A stretch of 64,000 bases of DNA from Zizania palustris (lineage: Eukaryota; Streptophyta; Magnoliopsida; Poales; Poaceae). Numbering within the stretch: position 1 is the first letter of the stretch; each line of letters opens with the position of its first letter. Shown here piece after piece: positions 10,075-23,151 of the stretch. Made by a program: the position numbers and the translations under genes. Below the pieces are notes generated by a model. That model did not search any database and was not told the DNA's origin. It was given only the letters and a program-made list of their open reading frames with translations. The DNA lies in the NCBI GenBank assembly GCA_019279435.1, contig JAAALK010000286.1, positions 23,145,931 to 23,209,930 of the forward strand. The letters run 5' to 3'.

Positions 10075-10124
10075 GGGTTAAGATCACCAGTTGACCTTAA
10101 CTGGTTTTGTGATCTGTTGGCGAC

Positions 10125-10905
10125 GTGGACAGAGTTAGTAAAATTCCTCTGTTTGATGGGACTGATTTTGCATACTGGAAGGTGCGCATGGAGGCCTACT
10201 TGCTAAGCCAAGGAAATACAATTTGGGAGATTGTGGACTCACAATACTCCATCCCTGAAACTCGCACCTCTCAAACAGAGAAGGATCAGTATAATGCCAA
10301 CTCCAAGGCAAGAAATATACTGTTCATTGGTTTGAGTAGAAGTGAGTTTGATAGGGTTCAACACCTTAGGACAGCTAGGGAAATTTGGACCACTCTCACT
10401 ATCTTTCATGAGGGCTCTACTCAGATCAAGGTCAGGCGCCAAAGCACATACAATCAACAGTATCAGTTGTTTGTGCAGGCACCTGGTGAATCGATAAATG
10501 CCATGTTTTCTCGCTTTGATGCAATAGTGAGTAACTTGCGGTCCAACGGGACGCTTGCTTACAATGATCATGATAGGGCTATCAAGCTTCTTTATGCTCT
10601 TGATCGTAGCATATGGGAAGTAAAGATATCCAGCATTGAGGAGTCCGCAGGTTATGACACATTGACCTGTGATGAGCTCTTCAGCAAGCTGAAGTCCACA
10701 GAGATTGCCAAGGCATCTCTTGCAGTGCACAGAAACTCTTTGCCACAGCCATTGGCATTGGTCTCTAGCACTAGCCATGGCACCACTGCAGAACCAAGCA
10801 CATCTGGTACTTGTGTTCTTGCAGATGGTTTTGCTTTGTCCTCCCTGGTCTCCGTCACTAAGGAGCAGGTGGACACTCTGGATGATGATGAGCTTGCTCT
10901 CATTG
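10125..10905 (+). pseudogene. copia-1 gag, 5' part
   Basis: Encodes the N-terminal half of a copia GAG of the UBN2 type: LFDGTDFAYWKVRMEAYL, then IWEIVD, ARNILFIGLSRSEFDRV, AREIWTTL, and the LKSTEIAK region. The frame is open for 260 codons and ends at 10905 where gypsy-1 is inserted. No ATG stands at the expected start: the first codon of this frame at 10125 is GTG, so the initiator may have mutated. It continues at 23152. Confidence 0.85.
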
Positions 10906-13900
10906 TGTAACACCCCAAGAAATAAAAACAAATAAAATAAAAGAAAAATATTATTTAAATCATTTCTGGATTTATTTATTAAAGGAAAATCATAAAAGAA
11001 CCCAAATAAAGCCAAACAGGGAGAAATATACAAAATATGGACCTGAAAATTTTATGAGATGAACTAGTGCCCAAGATATAATTTTAGGATTTTTTACAAA
11101 TTTTTACCAACAGTGATTCAACCCTTAATCAAATAAATGAATTATTGGAATTATTTTAAATCGAAAAAGATATTAAAACCTTAACAGGCCTCAACCTCCA
11201 AACCACCCTGAGCCCGGCCCAATCCAAGCCATGAGCCGCTGACATGTGGGACCCGCCTGTCGGCGCGTTCCCCCGCTTCCCTCTCTTCCACCGCGCCCCG
11301 CCTGACCCCACATGGCAGTCTCACACCTCCACCTCCCTCTCTCTGACAGCCGTGGCCCGCCTGTCGGCCCTTCCTTTTCTATTTCGCCCGCTGACAGGTG
11401 GGGGCCACCTGTCAGGTGCTTCGTCTCCGATGAAAGGGGATCGCCCCCTTCCTTTCTCCCGGCGATCACCTTCTGTTCCTCGCCGCCGTCCGCCCGTGAT
11501 CGCCCGGATCACCCCCGGATCACCTTCCGCGCATGCCACCGCCTCCCTTCCATCCATGGCGACGTGTTTTCACGCCTTTGGAAAGCCACCCAAAGCTTGG
11601 AAAGAGATCACCGGAGCTCTCGGGAAGCCCTCGGTTCCCTGCCATCCAGACACCGGTGACCCCCTATAAAAACCCTTCACGACCACCGCCCTCAGACCAC
11701 ACACTCCCAGCCCCCCTCATGCGAAAACAAAGCGCCGCCGCCTCTTTTTCGACCTTCGGCTCTGCTTCGCCTCCGGCGAGCCCTCACCGTCGACCCCGGC
11801 CCTCTTAGCCCTAGCCATCACCACCGTCGGATCCGTCATCACCCTCCCATCACCGGCATCCACTCGGTTGGCCGCGGACACCGCCGGATCCTCATCGCCG
11901 TCAAGCACCCGAACCCTCTCCGTCGTCTACGCTCGCCGCCGGTCAACGCCAGGCCCCCATCGTCGCCACCGAAGGTACTGTCAGGACCCCCTTCACCTCC
12001 GCATTCCATTTTGGCCCTAGCTAGACCCCCTAGACCCTCATCGCCACCGTCGTAGCCGCACCCGAGCCCGTCGTCGCTGGAGACGAAGGGGGGTACGCGC
12101 CCCTTACGTCGTACCATGCCGGATCGTTCTCTGGCCGTCGGATCACGATCGGAGGGCTACGATTAAATCCCGAAGGGATTTAATTAGGGCCCTCGGATCT
12201 GATCGAAGGGGTATCGTGTGTTCTCGGCCGTCGATCGCGACTTAAAGCGCTGGAGCGATCTGGTGCGTCCACGCGTACCCCTTCGCTCCGTTTTAATCCT
12301 GGCCGTCCGATTTCACTTAAACCTCCCGCCTCGCATCTAACCGCCAGATCCAGATCCGACGGCTCTGGATCGACCGGTCCACGCGCACAGTGCAGCGGTC
12401 CACTGTGAGCCTGGCTCACCGTGGACAGGAGCCCATTTTTCAGTTTAAATAAAATTCCAGAAATTGATTTAAACTTTGAAAATTCATATCTTGCTCATTT
12501 TAACTCCAAATTTCACCATTCAAATTTTGTTAAAACCAGAATATTATTCTCTACACATTAATGCCATAAAAACAGTATGTTACTGTTACCCAAAATATTC
12601 TTAATAAATAAATGAATAAAAACCCCTTAGGATTAAAATTAATAATACAGAAAATAAATTAGGAAAAATCCTAAAAAGTTAAACTTCACTGTTTTATGCA
12701 AAAACTCAGAATATTAAAATATTACTTCACATAAAAACACCCACAACTATGCATGTTCTTTTATTTGGTGGATTTTATCTGTTTATTGAATGTATTATTT
12801 ATTTTTCCGTATCGAGAAGACTACGAGTTCATCGAGGAGCAGGAGTTCTACCCCGAGGTTCCTCCATCCCCATTTGCTGATCAAGGCAAGTCATCGACCC
12901 TTATGTGGAAACAGTTGATCATAATTGAGCCTATGTTTTAATAAATTATCGCTATAACTCATAGGTTAATATTGCATTAGTACAATAATCAAGCCTTACA
13001 CTTATATTTATTAGATCCCCGTCCTTGTGTGCAAACCCAAGCCATGCTTATTGAGCCTTAACTCCTTGTCACTCTACTATAAAATATTAGCTAGTGCCCA
13101 ATGTACCGGCACAACTGCTATAGGTTAAAAAGAATGAGTCGTAGATAGCTGGATTCTGTATATGAATTTCCCCGTTATTCTCGTCTCTGGACTCTGTTGG
13201 AGTTGGCTAAGTTATAAGTATGGTGGGTTCCGGGTGCAAGCTCGGGCACTGGTTTGTCGCACCCGGGGCACTATAAGGACCGATCTGCGGGATCTGTTGC
13301 AAAGCACTTCCATACCAACCACAAGTCTAATGGGTAAGTCCTAACTGGAAGTATGGAATACTCCGGCTCGATGCACCATAGAGGAGGGGGCAAGGGGCTA
13401 GCCTGCGGGCGACTTGTACCGACGAGGCTCAAGGGGGGGTATGGTGGGGCTCCGATGCGTCGGGACACCATATGAAACCCATAAGAGGGTGCTATTAGTC
13501 GGGGAGGACTATATGGAAGGTTTTGGCACGAGTTCTCGTGTGATGGGTCATCTCGTTACACTTCGGTGTAGGTGATGAGTGCGTGCCTTGTGGGTACAGT
13601 GGTACATCTCTGATCAGAGTAATTAAATCTTTTCGAAAAGCCGAGCCCACAGTCAAGGGCGGGTTGTGTGACTACTCGCAGTTAGTTTACAATTGTTTGA
13701 ATGGTCGAGTTATTCATGGCACGTAAGGACTGTTGAGCGAGGTGGGGCTGACTGTATCCCTCGAGTTAGAAGATGATGATGCACACACACCTGTTTACTT
13801 TTCCGTACTAATAAATTGCTCACATTTAAAGCTTTACAATTATGCTGCTTCCGCAAAACTAGCCACTACCTCCCTTGTTATTACCTTGCATTATATTTGC

Positions 13901-14203
13901 ATTCGGTGGCTTGCTGAGTACACCTGTACTCACCCCGTTGACTTACACCATCAGAGCCAGTCTACTACGAGGAGGATGAAGGTCTGGAGTAGCGACCCAG
14001 TCAAGGCGAGACTGGAAGGAGGCGTTCATCTAGGACCCTTATTTTATTAGTTTCTCTTCATCTTTATTCACTTTTGTATTAATGTGGTCTACGAACCGTG
14101 AATGATTGCCCGTATTGTACGTGGTCGCATGATGAACGCCTTGTTTTATTGATTTTCTATGGAATTTCAATAAAGTCATGATTTATTAAATCGGGGCGCG
14201 ACA
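10906..14203 (+). repeat. 5' LTR of gypsy-1
   Basis: 3,298 bp, TGTAACACCCC..GGGGCGCGACA. TATA box tataaaaa at 11665-11672 after a GC-rich region. Downstream of the TATA box a CCGCCG-rich leader runs to about 12430, then AT-rich sequence. Several GC-rich open frames inside are compositional. Confidence 0.93.
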
Positions 14204-14206
14204 AGA

Positions 14207-14218
14207 TGGTATTAGAGC
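14207..14218 (+). other. Primer binding site of gypsy-1
   Basis: TGGTATTAGAGC three bases after the LTR, one mismatch from the usual initiator tRNA-Met complement. Confidence 0.8.
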
Positions 14219-14341
14219 CGACTTGACTGTAGGAAGCCAAACAGACCTGACCCTAGGACTTATACTTACTATATTTTCTTACAAACACTACTTATCCTCT
14301 CATCTTCCGAGGTTTTCACAAAAACTTTCTCTCTTTTGTAG

Positions 14342-15154
14342 ATGCCGGTTCATACCATGAGCGGGACTCTTCGTGATGAGGCCGGATTCATCCGCGAGCT
14401 TCGCGTGCTCGTCGACTTCTTGGGGTTTCCCCATGAACCCGCGTTCCATGGGATCTTTCCCGATGCGAACGAGAGCTACTGCGAGGTCACGGTTGTGATC
14501 CGCCCCTCTTCCACGCAGCCACCCTTCTACACCCATGGAGTTGGAGGACCCTCATTCGTGGTGGCTAGCCAGCAAGCAGCTCTTCAGTCCCTCGCCGAGC
14601 TTCGACTGGTATACGACTGCCACCTCCGCGACACCGTCTACCGCTTCATGCCCATGCGCACACCCGGGAGTCACCGCAGCATCTACATCAGCCCCCTCAC
14701 ACAGAGCAACTCCGCCATCACCCGCACGATGAGACTCTTGGAGGCCATGGACAACCTCCACACGGAGGCCGTCCTCGACGCAGACAGCCAGCACGACACC
14801 ATCGACTTCTACCGCCACACCTCGGAGAACCTGACCCGTGAGAATGCCGAGCTCCATCGACAGCTTGAGCAGAACCCCCTGTTGACCCTCGAGGTGGATG
14901 AGTTGAGGCGCCAGAACGAGCTCCTCCTCCAGGGCGCCATGGTCCACACCCAGCTCCGCCAGCAGCTCAAAGAGTTAAAGAAGGACATTGAGGAGATCGC
15001 GCCTCTTCTGCCTCGCAAGAAGAAACCCCTTCGGATCCCTACTGTGAGGACCAAGAGGATCTCCCGCAGCGCACCACCCGCCGGACCATCCAGCTCCTCG
15101 ACCCCGACCGTCTCCCACGAGCCCGAGATTGAGCCGTCCCCCGAGCTACCGTAG
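14342..15154 (+). CDS. Extra open frame of gypsy-1 upstream of gag, coiled-coil protein of unknown function
   Basis: A clean 270-codon frame between primer site and gag, on the sense strand, starting MPVHTMSGTLRDEAGF. The N-terminal half (residues 1-125) looks globular and includes VLVDFLGFPHEPAFHG. Residues about 130-225 are rich in Leu, Glu, Gln and Arg with heptad spacing (ENAELHRQLEQNP, LKELKKDIEEI) and are probably a coiled coil. A basic patch follows (PRKKKPLRIPTVRTKRISR, about 225-243), which could be a nuclear localisation or nucleic-acid-binding signal. The end is Pro/Ser-rich. No retroviral domain is visible. Some rice gypsy elements, RIRE3 and RIRE8 as I recall, are reported to carry an upstream orf0, which this may resemble. 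The frame is undamaged although the element is not entirely so, which suggests it was kept until recently. Confidence 0.75.
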   Translation: MPVHTMSGTLRDEAGFIRELRVLVDFLGFPHEPAFHGIFPDANESYCEVTVVIRPSSTQPPFYTHGVGGPSFVVASQQAALQSLAELRLVYDCHLRDTVYRFMPMRTPGSHRSIYISPLTQSNSAITRTMRLLEAMDNLHTEAVLDADSQHDTIDFYRHTSENLTRENAELHRQLEQNPLLTLEVDELRRQNELLLQGAMVHTQLRQQLKELKKDIEEIAPLLPRKKKPLRIPTVRTKRISRSAPPAGPSSSSTPTVSHEPEIEPSPELP

Positions 15155-15328
15155 ACGTAGTTTTACGGTTGATTGTTTTTCATTTATGCTTGCTTGTATT
15201 ACCATTCATGTCAAAACATAAGGCATGAATGAAGAAATAAATAAATGTAACCGCAAGAACGGTACCCTTTTGGAATAAAATACAAAGAGTTCACTAAAAT
15301 AAATGTTGTCTACTTTGAGAACTCCAGG

Positions 15329-18300
15329 ATGACCAACACTCAAGGTTCCGACGCTCCTCAGAACGGAGGAGATAATGGGAACTTGCCTCAGTGGGGAGCA
15401 ACTGGGCAAAGGCAGGCCCCAGTCACCAATCACCCCACTTTGGCCGAGATGATGGCCACGCAGAACCAGCTAGTTTCAGCTCTCCTAAATCAGATGCAAC
15501 AGCAGCAGCAGCAGATGCAGGAGCAGCAGGCTCATTTCTTCCGCCTCCACCAACAGCCCGAGCTGCCTCGTCCCGCCGCACCAGCTCCCGCTCCCACCTC
15601 TCAGCTCTCGGAGTTCCTCCGAGTCCGCCCACCAACCTTCTCCAGCACCACCAACCCCATGGAGGCTGGGGATTGGTTGCGAGCTATCGAGAAGAAGCTC
15701 AATCTGCTGACCTGCACTGAGCAGGAGAGGGTGGCCTTCGCCACCCACCAGCTTCATGGTCCCGCCACAGAGTGGTGGGACAATCATCGTGAGACTCTGC
15801 CCGAGGGCCACGCCCATACTTGGGCAGAGTTTTCGGCCGCTTTCCGTGCCGCTCACATCCCCGACGGTGTTATCGCACAGAAACAACAGGAGTTCAGAGA
15901 CCTGCAGCAGGGGAGCAGGTCTGTTACAGAATACCTACACGAGTTCAACCGTCTGGCCAGGTACGCACCTGAGGAGGTCCGTACTGATGCGGCCAGACAG
16001 GCCAAGTTCCTCCGGGGACTGAAGGATGAGCTGTCCTTACAGCTTATCTCTGGAGATTTCGCCAACTTCCAAAAGTTGGTGAACAAAGCCATCATGCAGG
16101 AGACCCAGCAAAACAAGGTCGACCTGAAGAAAAAGAGGATGATAGCTTTCAGGCAGAACCAAGGAATGGCCCAGAGACCCCGCTTTGCTCCACCTCCACC
16201 AGCGCAGCAGTACCACCCCCGCCCAGTATATCGTCCGGCACCACCAGCCGCCAATGCCGGAGCCAGTCAACCTCGCCCCGCTCCCGCCGCACCAACCACC
16301 CCAGCTGCCCCGGCCAAGAAGCCGGAAATTCTGAGAGACAGGCATGGCAAGCCTGTAGTATGCTTCAACTGCCGCCAGGAGGGACACTACTCCCATCAGT
16401 GCCCTCATCCCAAGCATACTCAAGGCGTCGCTTCAAACCCCGTCGCCCGCGCCAAAGTCAACCACGTCACCGCCGAAGAAGCCCAGGCCGCACTGGAAAT
16501 CATCATGGGTAAGTTTATGGTTCATTCATCACTTGCAGTGGTATTGTTTGACACCGGAGCTACACACTCCTTTATATCAACCGCTTTTGTGGAAAGTAAT
16601 GCCCTGGACATAAGTGAACTACCCAGGCCAGTATTGATAGCTACCCCGGGCAAGCAAACCCTCGCCTATTCTTTTAGCCCAAGGATATGGGTAGATATCC
16701 AAGGCACGATATTTTGGGCCGACCCCATTCTAATAGAATGTCAAGGTTTGGATCTCATTCTAGGGATGGATTGGCTAAATAAACATCAAGGAGTGATAGA
16801 ATGTGCCCAGAGAAAAGTGACCGTGACTAATGAAGAAGGGACTATCGTCACGTTCCAGATGCCAAGCATGAAGGCCATAAGGACAAGACTACATCAGATT
16901 ATCTTGGAGGAGATACCAGTAGTCAGTGAATACCCGGACGTATTCCCAAAGGATCTACCAGGGATGCCACCCAAGAGGGATATCGAGTTCAGGATCGACT
17001 TGGTGCCCGAAACCACCCCTATTTATAAGCGACCATACCGGATGGCCGCCAATGAGTTAGCTGAGATGAAGCAGCAGTTGGAGGATCTCGAGAAGAAAGG
17101 CTACATCAGACCCAGCACATCGCCATGGGGTGCTCCCGTCATCTTCGTCGAGAAAAAAGAAGACAAGGCAAAGCGTATGTGTGTGGATTATTGCGCTTTG
17201 AATGAAGTAACCATCAACAATAAGTACCCGTTGCCTCGGATCGACGATCTCTTCGACCAGCTAAAAGGAGCTACAGTATTCTCGAAGATCGACTTGCGTT
17301 CTGGTTATCATCAGTTAAGGATCCGAGAAGAAGATATACCCAAGACTGCCTTCACCACCCGTTATGGATTATATGAATGCACGGTTATGTCCTTTGGATT
17401 GACCAACGCCCCTGCGTTCTTCATGAATATGATGAATAAGGTGTTCATGGAGTATTTGGATAAATTCATCGTAGTCTTCATAGACGACATCCTCATTTAT
17501 TCCAAGGGCCAGAAAGAGCACGAGACTCACCTCCGGTTAACCTTAGGAAAGCTAAGGGAACACCAATTGTATGCCAAGTACAGCAAATGCAAGTTTTGGA
17601 CGGCAGAAGTAAAGTTCCTTGGACACATCATCTCTGCGCAAGGAATCGCGGTAGACCCTGCCACCGTAGAAGCAGTTACGGATTGGCTGCCACCCACGAA
17701 CGTATCTGAGATACGAAGTTTTCTGGGTTTGGCCGGATATTATCGGAGATTCATTGAGAATTTTTCTAAGATAGCCAAGCCAATGACCAAGTTGTTGCAG
17801 AAAGGAGAGAAGTTTGAATGGACTCCTGAATGCGAGGAAAGTTTCCGCACCCTCAAGACCCGTCTGGTGTCAGCACCCATACTGACCCTACCCGATATCC
17901 GGAAAGACTTCCATGTCTATTGCGATGCATCTCGCCAAGGATTGGGATGTGTTCTTATGCAAGATGGAAGAGTTATCTCTTATGCCTCTCGTCAGTTGAG
18001 ACCCCACGAGTTGAACTACCCGACCCATGATTTGGAATTAGCCGCTGTAGTGCACGCCCTTAAGATTTGGAGGCACTATTTGGTTGGAAATCGCTGTGAG
18101 ATCTTTACGGATCACAAGAGCTTGAAGTACATCTTCACGCAGCCAGACCTCAATCTGAGGCAAAGACGATGGTTGGAACTAATAAAGGACTATGACTTAG
18201 GTATTCACTACCACCCCGGAAAAGCTAATGTGGTAGCGGATGCATTAAGTCGCAAGGGATATTGCACAGCCATGATGATTCAAGAACATGCACCCCTGTT

Positions 18301-19807
18301 ATGTAGAGAGATGGAAAAGTTGAATCTTGGATTGACCACCAAAGCATATCTAGCCACCTTGGAGACTCGACCTGTCTTGTTCGAACAAATCCGCGAAGCT
18401 CAATTGGAAGACCCGGATATAGCTGCCATTAGGAAGAACATGAGGCAAGGAAAAGCCCCCGGATTTTCAGAAGACGAAAACGGCACCATATGGTTTGGAA
18501 CCCGGATATGTGTACCGGATAAGCCAGAGATAAATACCCTTATCCTGAGAGAAGCCCATAAGACATTGTACTCCATTCATCCCGGCAGTACCAAGATGTA
18601 CCAGGACCTGAAGGAACGTTATTGGTGGGTCAGCATGAAAAGAGAGATCGCACAGTTCGTCGCCGAATGTGACACCTGCAGAAGAGTAAAAGCTGAACAT
18701 CAGAGACCTGCGGGATTGTTACAGCCACTTAAGGTACCTGAATGGAAGTGGGAAGAAATCGGCATGGATTTCATCACCGGATTACCAAAGACCCAACTTG
18801 GGTATGATTCTATTTGGGTGATCATCGATCGGCTTACGAAAGTGGCACATTTCATAGCCGTCAAGACGACCTTTAGTGGCCCTAAGCTGGCAGAGCTATA
18901 CATGGCCCAGATCGTATGTCTTCATGGAGTACCCAAGAAGATAGTATCCGACAGAGGAAGTCAGTTTACCTCTCGTTTCTGGAAGAACCTTCAAGAGGAG
19001 ATGGGCACGAGATTGAATTTCAGTACCGCCTACCACCCTTAGACAGATGGACAAACAGAGAGGGTAAATCAGATATTGGAGGATATGCTGAGAGCATGTG
19101 TCTTGGATTTTGGAGCCACTTGGGACAAAAGCTTGCCGTACGCTGAGTTTTCGTACAACAACAGCTATCAAGCCAGTCTTCAGATGTCCCCTTTTGAAGC
19201 ACTATATGGACGTAAGTGTAGAACGCCTCTACTTTGGGACCAAACTGGTGAATCCCAAGTATTCGGAACATACATTCTTCGTGAAGCTGAAGAGAAGGTA
19301 CGGATCATCAGAGACCGACTCAAGACAGCCCAATCACGACAAAAGAGCTACGCAGACAATCGACGCCGAGACCTAGCCTTTGAAGAGGGAGATCATGTCT
19401 ACCTTCGAGTTACGCCTCTCCGTGGTACTCAACGGTTTAACATGAGAGGAAAGTTGGCCCCTCGATATGTTGGACCATTCCCCATTATCCGACGCCAAGG
19501 CGAGGTTGCTTATCAGTTGGAACTACCACTCTCATTGGCTGGAGTGCATGACGTATTTCACGTATCCCAACTCAAGAAGTGTCTGCGCGTTCCGACAGAT
19601 CAAGTGGACCTACAACAGTTGGATGTTCAAGAGGATCTGACCTATGTAGAAAAGTCGGTCAAGATATTGGAAGTCAAAGAAAGGATCACCAGGAGTCGGG
19701 TCATCCGCTTCTGCAAAGTGCAGTGGAGCAATCATCCGGTAGAGGAAGCTACATGGGAAAAAGAAGATGAACTCAAGGCACAGTATCCTGAGCTATTCGA
19801 GGATTGA
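15329..19807 (+). pseudogene. gypsy-1 gag-pol polyprotein with one in-frame stop in integrase
   Basis: A single frame of about 1,490 codons. Gag: Gln-rich segment (residues 50-75), retrotransposon gag domain (about 95-250), CCHC knuckle CFNCRQEGHYSHQC (about 345). Protease motif LFDTGATHSF (about 405). RT with IDLRSGYHQ and VVFIDDILIYS (about 715). RNase H with VYCDASRQG (about 863) and FTDHKSL. Integrase zinc region (HPGSTKM..CDTCRR, about 1083-1116) and core with MDFITG and SDRGSQF. The core ends at a TAG at 19040-19042, just before the TDGQTERVN motif, and the same frame then continues to 19807. After the integrase come FHVSQLKKCL and a chromodomain-like end (VQWSNHPVEEATWEKEDEL). This stop is the only break I see, so the copy could be mobilised in trans but not make a full integrase alone. 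Confidence 0.92.
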
Positions 19808-19835
19808 TCCGAATCTCGAGGACGAGATTCTCTGT

Positions 19836-19849
19836 AAGGGGGATAGGAT
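19836..19849 (+). other. Polypurine tract of gypsy-1
   Basis: AAGGGGGATAGGAT next to the 3' LTR start at 19850. Primer for plus-strand synthesis. Confidence 0.85.
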
Positions 19850-22800
19850 TGTAACACCCCAAGAAATAAAAACAAATAAAATAAAAGAAAAATATTATTT
19901 AAATCATTTCTGGATTTATTTATTAAAGGAAAATCATAAAAGAACCCAAATAAAGCCAAACAGGGAGAAATATACAAAATATGGACCTGAAAATTTTATG
20001 AGATGAACTAGTGCCCAAGATATAATTTTAGGATTTTTTACAAATTTTTACCAACAGTGATTCAACCCTTAATCAAATAAATGAATTACTGGAATTATTT
20101 TAAATCGAAAAAGATATTAAAACCTTAACAGGCCTCAACCTCCAAACCACCCTGAGCCCGGCCCAATCCAAGCCATGAGCCGCTGACATGTGGGACCCGC
20201 CTGTCGGTGCGTTCCCCCGCTTCCCTCTCTTCCACCGCGCCCCGCCTGACCCCACATGGCAGTCTCACACCTCCGCCTCCCTCTCTCTGACAGCCGTGGC
20301 CCGCCTGTCGGCCCTTCCTTTTCTGTTTCGCCCGCTGACAGGTGGGGGCCACCTGTCAAGTGCTTCGTCTCCGATGGAATGGGATCGCCCCCTTCCTTTC
20401 TCCCGGCGATCACCTTCTGTTCCTCGCCGCCGGCCACCCGCGATCGCCCGGATCACCCCCAGATCACCTTCCCCGCATGCCACCGCCTCCCTTCCATCCA
20501 TGGCGACGTGTTTTCACGCCTTTGGAAAGCCACCCGAAGCTTGGAAAGAGATCACCGGAGCTCTCGGGAAGCCCTCGGTTCCCTGCCATCCAGACGCCGG
20601 CGACCCCCTATAAAAACCCTTCACGACCACCGCCCTCAGACCACACACTCCCAGCCCCCCTCGTGCGAAAACAGAGCGCCGCCGCCTCTTTTTCGACCTT
20701 CGGCTCTGCTTCGCCTCCGGCGAGCCCTCGCCGTCGACCCCAGCCCTCTTAGCCCTAGCCATCACCACCGTCGGATCCGTCATCACCCTCCCATCACCGG
20801 CATACACTCGGTTGGCCGCGGACACCGCCGGATCCTCGTCGCCGTCAAGCACCCGAACCCTCTCCGTCGTCTACGCTCGCCGCCGGTCACCGCCAGGCCC
20901 CCATCGTCGCCACCGAAGGTACAGTCAGGACCCCCTTCACCTCTGCATTCCATTTTGGCCCTAGCTAGACCCCCTAGGCCCTCGTCGCCGCCGTCGTAGC
21001 CGCACCCGAGCCCGCCGTCGCCGGAGACGAAGGGGGGTACGCGCCCCTTACGTCGTACCGTGCCGGATCGTTCTCTGGCCGTCCGATCACGATCGGAGGG
21101 CTACGATTAAATCCCGAAGGGATTTAATCAGGGCCCTCGGATCTGATCGAAGGGGTATCGTGCGTTCTCGGCCGTCGATCGCGACTTAAAGCGCTGGAGC
21201 GATCTGGTGCGTCCACGCGTACCCCTTCGCTCCGTTTTAATCCTGGCCGTCCGATTTCACTTAAACCTCCCGCCTCGCATCTAACCGCCAGATCCAGATC
21301 CGACGGCTCTGGATCGACCGGTCCACGCGCACAGTGCAGCGGTCCACTGTGAGCCTGGTTCACCGTGGACAGGAGCCCATTTTTCAGTTTAAATAAAATT
21401 CCAGAAATTGATTTAAACTTTGAAAATTCATATCTTGCTCATTTTAACTCCAAATTTCACCATTCAAATTTTGTTAAAACCAGAATATTATTCTCTACAC
21501 ATTAATGCCATAAAAACAGTATGTTACTGTTACCCAAAATATTCTTAATAAATAAATGAATAAAAACCCCTTAGGATTAAAATTAATAATACAGAAAATA
21601 AATTAGGAAAAATCCTAAAAAGTTAAACTTCACTGTTTTATGCAAAAACTCAGAATATTAAAATATTACTTCACATAAAACACCCACAACTATGTATGTT
21701 CTTTTATTTGGTGGATTTTATCTGTTTATTGAATGTATTATTTATTTTTCCGTATCGAGAAGACTACGAGTTCATCGAGGAGCAGGAGTTCTACCCCGAG
21801 GTTCCTCCATCCCCATTTGCTGATCAAGGCAAGTCATCGACCCTTATGTGGAAACAGTTGATCATAATTGAGCCTATGTTTTAATAAATTATCGCTATAA
21901 CTCATAGGTTAATATTGCATTAGTACAATAATCAAGCCTTACACTTATATTTATTAGATCCCCGTCCTTGTGTGCAAACCCAAGCCATGCTTATTGAGCC
22001 TTAACTCCTTGTCACTCTACTATAAAATATTAGCTAGTGCCCAATGTACCGGCACAACTGCTATAGGTTAAAAAGAATGAGTCGTAGATAGCTGGATTCT
22101 GTATATGAATTTCCCCGTTATTCTCGTCTCTGGACTCTGTTGGAGTTGGCTAAGTTATAAGTATGGTGGGTTCCGGGTGCAAGCTCGGGCACTGGTTTGT
22201 CGCACCCGGGGCACTATAAGGACCGGTCTGCGGGATCTGTTGCAAAGCACTTCCATACCAACCACAAGTCTAATGGGTAAGTCCTAACTGGAAGTATGGA
22301 ATACTCCGGCTCGATGCACCATAGAGGAGGGGGCAAGGGGCTAGCCTGCGGGCGACTTGTACCGACGAGGCTCAAGGGGGGGTATGGTGGGGCTCCGATG
22401 CGTCGGGACACCATATGAAACCCATAAGAGGGTGCTATTAGTCGGGGAGGACTATATGGAAGGTTTTGGCACGAGTTCCCGTGTGATGGGTCATCTCGTT
22501 ACACTTCGGTGTAGGTGATGAGTGCGTGCCTTGTGGGTACAGTGGTACATCTCTGATCAGAGTAATTAAATCTTTTCGAAAAGCCGAGCCCACGGTCAAG
22601 GGCGGGTTGTGTGACTACTCGCAGTTAGTTTACAATTGTTTGAATGGTCGAGTTATTCATGGCACGTAAGGACTGTTGAGCGAGGTGGGGCTGACTGTAC
22701 CCCTCGAGTTAGAAGATGATGATGCACACACACCTGTTTACTTTTCCGTACTAATAAATTGCTCACATTTAAAGCTTTACAATTATGCTGCTTCCGCAAA

Positions 22801-23146
22801 ACTAGCCACTACCTCCCTTGTTATTACCTTGCATTATATTTGCATTCGGTGGCTTGCTGAGTACACCTGTACTCACCCCGTTGACTTACACCATCAGAGC
22901 CAGTCTACTACGAGGAGGATATAGGTTTGGAGTAGCGACCCAGTCAAGGCGAGACTGGAAGGAGGCGTTCATCTAGGACCCTTATTTTATTAGTTTCTCT
23001 TCATCTTTATTCACTTTTGTATTAATGCGGTCTATGAACCGTGAATGATTGCCCGTATTGTACGTGGTCACATGATGAACGTCTTGTTTTATTGATTTTC
23101 TATGGAATTTCAATAAAGTCCTGATTTATTAAATTGGGGCGCGACA
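19850..23146 (+). repeat. 3' LTR of gypsy-1
   Basis: 3,297 bp, nearly identical to the 5' LTR. TATA box at 20609-20616. Differences are mostly transitions, concentrated in the GC-rich half (20200-21100). Confidence 0.93.
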
Positions 23147-23151
23147 CATTG

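Larger units (their letters stand above)
10906..23146 (+). mobile_element. Ty3/gypsy chromovirus-like LTR retrotransposon (gypsy-1), nearly complete
   Basis: LTRs are 10906-14203 and 19850-23146, both TGTAACACCCC..GCGACA. Target duplications are identical (cattg at 10901-10905 and 23147-23151). Primer site, an extra open frame, a gag-pol frame with integrase after RNase H, a chromodomain-like C-terminus and a polypurine tract are all present. It sits in copia-1 gag. By eye the LTRs differ at about 50 of 3,297 positions (about 1.5%), so insertion was fairly recent. The chromodomain-like end and large LTRs suggest the Tekay/Del side of the chromoviruses, but lineage needs a tree. Confidence 0.93.

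Noticed and set aside
10239..11033. 264-codon minus-strand frame
   Set aside because: It is antisense to copia-1 gag and runs across the copia/gypsy junction at 10905/10906, so it is a shadow.
11244..11669. Long open frames in GC-rich DNA of the gypsy-1 LTRs (also 20188-20999)
   Set aside because: Several frames on both strands are open at once, no motif is present, and the region is LTR leader downstream or upstream of the TATA box. Compositional.
10063..14218. tRNA-like matches TGGTATCAGAGC and TGGTATTAGAGC
   Set aside because: These are 12-base primer binding sites after LTRs. No tRNA cloverleaf surrounds them.
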